A stretch of DNA of 64,000 nucleotides. It comes from Elysia marginata (lineage: Eukaryota; Mollusca; Gastropoda; Plakobranchidae). Under the pieces are notes generated by a model. The model worked only from the letters and a program-made list of their open reading frames with translations. It was not told the origin of the DNA and did no database searches. The DNA lies in NCBI GenBank assembly GCA_019649035.1, contig BMAT01002950.1, forward strand, positions 508,114 through 572,113. Direction: 5' to 3'. The position numbers were made by a program, and so were the translations under genes. Positions 58,810-64,000 of this stretch are shown here, piece by piece. The first letter of the stretch is position 1. The number at the start of each line of letters is the position of its first letter.

Positions 58810-59034
58810 AATGAAAAATTGTTAAGTAATAGGTGGGTAATCTCCCTTGATTAAAAATCTGAGCTTGATGTCCTTGTTTGATTGTCTTCATCTGTATAAT
58901 TATAAAAAATGTATTACAATGAATAACCTGTGCAATCGGACCTAGCATTACTCTCGCGCTAACCTCTCATTCTTTCATTTTCACTTCAGTCTCATAATAG
59001 TCATATTGGGGAGATGTGGTGAGAGGGTGGGGGG

Positions 59035-59560
59035 TTGGCAGATGTGTGGAAAAAACTTCCAGAGCATATAAAAATATCACAGACTCTAGCTATTTTCAAG
59101 AATAGGCTTAAAACTTATCTCTTCGGACTCGGTTTTGAATTAATTTGAATCTTCTCACACAATCTTCTGGAATATACACTGCCATGTAACATATTCATAA
59201 CTATACCAGTTGTGATGTACAGAATTATTTTGCTCCTTTTTATTCATGAACGTAGTATATCACCTCTAAGTTCACTTTTTTCCAAAAATTTGTATCATCT
59301 CGATCTCGTATATATGACTTACGTCAGTTTTATTTATTTCAGTATCATAAGATTGTTTCCATATTTTTTATTGACCTCTACGTGCAATTATGTCTTAAAA
59401 TATTTATATAATACCATTTTAGAGCAGAAGTTTAAATCAATGTATTCCTAACTGTAAGTGTACATGTGAATGATAGATTAGTATGGAAGTCATGTAAAGT
59501 GCTTTGAGCTTATGTTTTAAAGGAAAATCGCTGTACAAATAAAATATTATTATTATTACT
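59035..59560 (+). mobile_element. 3' end of an L2/CR1-type LINE
   Basis: The frame from 59035 reads LADVWKKLPEHIKISQTLAI and then FKNRLKTYLFGLGFELI with a stop at 59146-59148. This is the typical C-terminal end of such LINE reverse transcriptases (W-LP-x-FK-RLKTYLF). A 3' UTR of about 400 bases follows, ending in GTAAAGTGCTTTGAG, CGCTGTACAAATAAA and an (ATT)n tail. The copy is 5'-truncated. Confidence 0.8.
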
Positions 59561-60283
59561 GATGTAAGAGTGTAAATTTAGAGGTTTATTGTCTCCTGCT
59601 TTCAGGGTTATTTAACATCTCCTAAGGTTCTCCGGAATCCTTATACGGCGACTTGGGTCGCGTTATTGTCTCCTAACGTTCTCTTGGATCTTCTTACGGC
59701 GATGTGTCTGGTGTAGACTCGATTTGTATAGTTTTAGTGTGGTTTAGAAGGACTGGGGCTAAGGAATATCGCCATATTTTTAACAAGCATGAGCTTTTCT
59801 AAGATCCACTTATGTTCTAGCGCTTATATTTTTGTTATGAAATGGGGAAGGGGCCAAGGAAAAAGATCGACTTATGCAACTTAATTTGAGTCGACTGCAT
59901 TACATAATATTAACATTAGACTTATTTGTAGTCGTAAAATTTATTGTTGGTTGGCACAAAATCTATATTTAAATTTTGGTAAAAAAATAAGGTGTACATT
60001 TAATGCGAAAAAAATTCATTGATTGACCAACAAAGATTCAACATAATTCAAAAAGATTATCAAATAGAATTGCAAGACCAACTTGTGAGCTAGGTTTCAT
60101 GGGGATACAGCAATTTTGAATTTTTAACTAAATGGCCCACTTTTAGAAAAAATTTTAATTATAGTCAACTCTGTTTTGCAGTCCCCTTTGTGTATTTCTT
60201 CATACTTTTGTACAGTCAACTCTTGCTTAAAGTCAATTTTTTGTTAAATCCCTATATATTAATAATATTAAGAAAAGAAATAC

Positions 60284-60345
60284 CAAAAGTGGATTTTTAA
60301 AAGACATTTTCCCAAGTTAAAATTTCCTAATTTGGAATGGTTGCA
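60284..60345. mobile_element. MITE family A, right-end fragment
   Basis: TTTTAAAAGACATTTTC and the following AATTTGGAATGGTTGC match the right part of the 51225 copy. The left part was not recognised. Confidence 0.4.
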
Positions 60346-61118
60346 AAATATTTTTCTATCAAATCATTAAATTTTAATGGAAAGATAGAATTAGCTGCTT
60401 TTGATTTGCATTTCATAAAAACTATATAACTCAGTTTTAAAGTCTAGTCCAAGTATTCCAAACATTGTGGGAATAATATTTAACTTTGAAGAATCAAATT
60501 TTCAGTAGCCCATACATTACAACAAAAAAAAAGAGAAAATTGGTATTCTGGTTTTATCCTTCATTAAATATACATGTAGTTTACTTTAAGCGAAATTGAA
60601 AAATAATTGTAACAAAACCATAAAAGTACAAATGTAAATTAAGTACACTAACTTGTAGGTTATAAAATTATATAAAATTGGTGTCTGAAATTTTAATTTT
60701 TAATCATTAGCATGGCCTATTACATGCAGTTTAAAAGCTAATGGTTGTGTACTAATCAAACTGAATCTTCTCCAACAGCTTCATATAAAATCCAATATTC
60801 AATTATTCAATAAAGGGAAGAAGAAAGGTTTGCAAAACAAAAGTAAATGCAAAAGTCGTTACTTTTCCTACTCAAATTTACAATGATTTATCCCTTTATT
60901 TCAGGCTCTTCTTATTTTTTTTTCACAACAAAGCATACACACACACACAAACACCTATGACAAAAAAATCTACAAATGCTTGTTTGTGATAATAAAAAAA
61001 AAGTTTTTTCCTCAATTTATTATGTTTAACTAATAGAACAATATAAATAAAACATACATTAATTCTTTATGATCTTTCTAATTTACAGGAACATCTCTAA
61101 CACTTTCAAGAAATAACA

Positions 61119-61555
61119 TTTGTCTGGGAACTAGTCCAAATGACTTCTAAGTCAAAATTGGAAGGTAGTCAGATATTGGAATGACACTAAAGCTTATTTT
61201 CTCTATTTTCAAATACAACAAACAGAAAAGCTCTATCGTACTTCTGTATGAAGTAATAGCTGTTTGAATGCGGCAGGATTAGGACTTATAAAATTTCAGA
61301 AAGGGGAGAAAGGAGCATTTAAAGTTTAGACGACTATAAAGATGTTGAGGCCTTAGCAACCATGCCAATTAAAATTAAACACCTAAAAACGAATTTGAAC
61401 ATCATTTAGGTGTGAAAACTGTTGAGACATGGTTTTAGCTTCAATATCTAAAATAAAACAAATTTTGACTTCTGAACACCCACTAAACTTTGAAAGCCTC
61501 TATCTCCAAACTAAGCCTTTCAACTTACGACTCATTTGAACAGAATTGGAGACAC
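61119..61555. mobile_element. MITE family A, long copy 1
   Basis: A ~437-bp element beginning near TGTCTGGGAACTAGTCCAAA and ending near GACTCATTTGAACAGAATTG. It aligns along its whole length, in the same orientation, with 63204-63646 (shared TTGGAAGGTAGTCAGATATT, ACAACAAACAGAAAAGCT, CACCCACTAAACTTT). No coding capacity. Confidence 0.75.
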
Positions 61556-63203
61556 TTTTTCTGTCTACTGTGGAGAAAAATTACTAAATTGAACTAGCAA
61601 TATTTGAGACTCTAAATATGGAATAACAGCTTAGGTAGTCTTTAGCCATTTAAAAATAGAGGAAATCTAGTAAATTTAAAACCCTTAAGTTAAATAAAAT
61701 CTGTCCAATAAATCAATGTAATTAAACAATGGCGCGGTATATTAAACTGCATTTTTAAATATTCTTTTGTGCTATGTTCTTGCTTAAAGTTAACAATACC
61801 GATACTGAAAATCTCAAATATATGAAATTGAAAGGTTTTTCTCATGTATAGTTACACTTTTTAAAAGTGAACATCATATTAACAAAGCTGCATGAATGAG
61901 AAAGAATAAGATAAAACACTTAAAATCTAATTGAATGAAGTACATGTAAATAGAAACTAACTAAGTTACTGTTCAGTCAGCTAGGCTTTGCCTTTAGTTA
62001 AACACTGTCCTAAACAAAAGACACAGTAAAGGTTATTCTGGTTAAAAAAGAATGAAACAAAGTGAAGAAAAACAGCTCCCTATTATTTGATCTATATGAA
62101 GACTTAAATTTTACAGAAACCTGATTTTCAACTAGTACTTACAGAGCCTGTGAACCTAACATAGGGTTATTATATGGCAAGGTTGAGAAAAAGTGAAAAA
62201 CATATAGAATAAAAGTTACAAAAGAGAAAAAAAGGTCTCCAAAATAAAGAATAATATTTTCCTCAGAGTGGAAAGTGGTTGATCAAATTATGAACATTCA
62301 ACTTATAAGTACAACCCAAATCAGATATTTGGATTCCCATGGGACACAAAGTTCGATTTTGAATTATTTGTCTTTTAACCTGTCAGTATATTTTATAAAA
62401 AGGAATAAGATCTGTAATATATATATAAAATAGAATATATATATTCTATACATACATACTGAATTAATCAAGTACTTGAATTATCTAGGTTCAAGTTATC
62501 TGGATTCTGCTGTAAAATAAATCTAATAGTTGAAACCTTTTTATCCCACAATACATACTGAAATTATCTTGTATCAAAGAAAGATGACTAGCACAAAATG
62601 AGCTTAGGGTCAGAGGTACAGAGATGTTAAGTTGGAAATATGACAAATTTTTAACAAAGCTTAAGTCTCAAGTTCCAAACCATTTTTATTCCTAAATCTT
62701 TATTGTCAAAAGTACATTCTTCTACTATCATGGTCTTCCAATTTCAATATCCCTCCTACTCCAAACATTTCAGCAGCATAAAATGTTAACTAAAGTGCAG
62801 AAAGATCTGATTAATCATGTCAAATATGCCTTGGAATTCAGTTGTAATCAATGATAAAAAAAAGCCATAAACGCATATTTCATAGGTCAAAAGGAGATGG
62901 GATCATGCTAACAGAGCAAACTCAATTAGCATCAAAATGGTCTTAAAAGTAAAACAATACAAAGCATTAAAGTGTTATAAATAAAAAAGAATCAGCAACA
63001 TGAGTTGGAGGTAAAAAAAATATATAAAACAAGTACATAGACAACCAATTTGAATTGCACAGTTAAGCATAAAAAAGCCATGGAGGAATTATTGCTTGAG
63101 TTAAACAAGGCCAAAAAGCCACTATTGCAGTTTGAAGATTCAAATACATGCAGAACAAAGTATTTTTAATTTAAAAAATAAAACAACTTAAATGTACATG
63201 TAC

Positions 63204-63646
63204 ATGTCTTGCATGCAACCAGTCAAAATAAATTTGAAGTTGAAATTGGAAGGTAGTCAGATATTGGTATAAGAGAAAAGCTTATTTTGTCTACTTTCAA
63301 ATACAACAAACAGAAAAGCTACATCATGCTTCTGTGTAACTTATAGCCGTTTGAAGTCGGCAGGGTTAAGACTTGTGAAATTTCAGAAAAGGGAGAAAAA
63401 GCATTGAAAGTTTAGATGACTATATTATAGGTGTTGGTGCTTTAGCAACCATACCAATTAAAATTTAACATATAAAACATGAAATTTCAACCTCTATTAG
63501 GTGTGAAAGCTATTTAGAAATGGTTTTAGCATCAATATCTAAAATAAAAACATTTTTTACTTCTGACCACCCACTAAACTTTTAAAGCCTACATCTGAAA
63601 TCTAAGCCATTTGACTTATGACTCATTTGGACAGAATGCAAGACAT
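63204..63646. mobile_element. MITE family A, long copy 2
   Basis: A ~443-bp element: left ATGTCTTGCATGCAACCAGT, right (reverse complement) ATGTCTTGCATTCTGTCC followed by AAATGAGTCATAAGTCA. These are the best-preserved ends of the family. By eye it is about 85% identical to the copy at 61119. Confidence 0.8.
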
Positions 63647-64000
63647 CTATAAAGCATGGATTTAACAAGTTCTTCTGAAAAGAATGTGCATGTTCATGAA
63701 ATCACTCCCATGGGGCATCAGCCAAAATCACCTGGTTGCAATGTTTTAAGCAATAAATAGTTTCCAATTTGCTGAGTTTCTGAGAAGACAAAACCTTTCG
63801 TTGAGTCTAAGAGGACAAAATAATTTGAGAATCTCTGGGATTTCTGGGATTTCAAATTAGGTTGTCTCATAAGAAGCAAGTGATAATTGGCTAAAACAGT
63901 TAGAGGTGGGACAGGACAAGACAGGCTTAGAGCCATCCATCAGTTCTCAGTCATAGATTGACAAAGTCCACAAAACCATCTTGTTACAACATGCCTGTTT

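Larger units (their letters stand above)
58384..64000. other. Gene-free right flank
   Basis: No exon, promoter or RNA gene could be supported on either strand. The content is one LINE 3' end, a perfect foldback, two full-length and one partial family A MITE, and AT-rich sequence. Confidence 0.55.

Noticed and set aside
1-64000. Search for LTR elements, retroviral or Polinton-like genes, CRISPR arrays and toxin genes
   Set aside because: No long direct terminal repeats, gag/pol/env-like or capsid-like frames, or regularly spaced repeat-spacer arrays were seen by eye.

Overview
This is a eukaryotic, AT-rich, intron-rich nuclear window with many microsatellites, short foldback elements and two assembly gaps. 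It most likely comes from a gastropod mollusc. The grounds are a C-type lectin with an antistasin-like tail, AGATCTAG-rich foldbacks, recurrent TAGGCCTA palindromes and long GATA/GA arrays. That lineage call is an inference from style, not from a marker gene.

Layout. (1) 1-1.4 kb: the last exon of a secreted C-type-lectin-like gene on the + strand, with its start outside the window. (2) 1.4-21.1 kb: a long gene-poor stretch of simple repeats, small tandem repeats, a palindrome at a 3-N gap, a 645-bp N gap and two CpG-rich patches. (3) 21.1-33.1 kb, + strand: a two-coding-exon gene (21728-22120 joined to 30136-32844) for a ~1033-residue, mostly disordered protein I do not recognise. (4) 33.1-36.9 kb: the gap between two convergent genes. 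(5) 37.1-57.5 kb, - strand: an essentially complete DNAI3/WDR63 gene (axonemal inner-arm dynein intermediate chain) in 22 coding exons plus a predicted 5' non-coding exon. One exon runs into a 447-bp N gap. Its promoter carries an RFX X-box, a CCAAT box, an ETS core and a YY1-like element, as expected for a motile-cilium gene. (6) 57.7 kb: an intact tRNA-Cys(GCA). (7) 58-64 kb: no gene seen; MITEs and the 3' end of a LINE.

The right-hand half holds at least three families of short terminal-inverted-repeat elements, several of them inside DNAI3 introns, and one DNAI3 intron is almost filled by a decayed RTE-like LINE. No LTR element, retrovirus, Polinton or CRISPR array was recognised. I found no convincing wholly new system. 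The best leads are a ~200-bp segment of the unrecognised gene that is open in all three forward frames, the compact ciliary promoter, a GC-AG intron in DNAI3, and the lectin-antistasin architecture.
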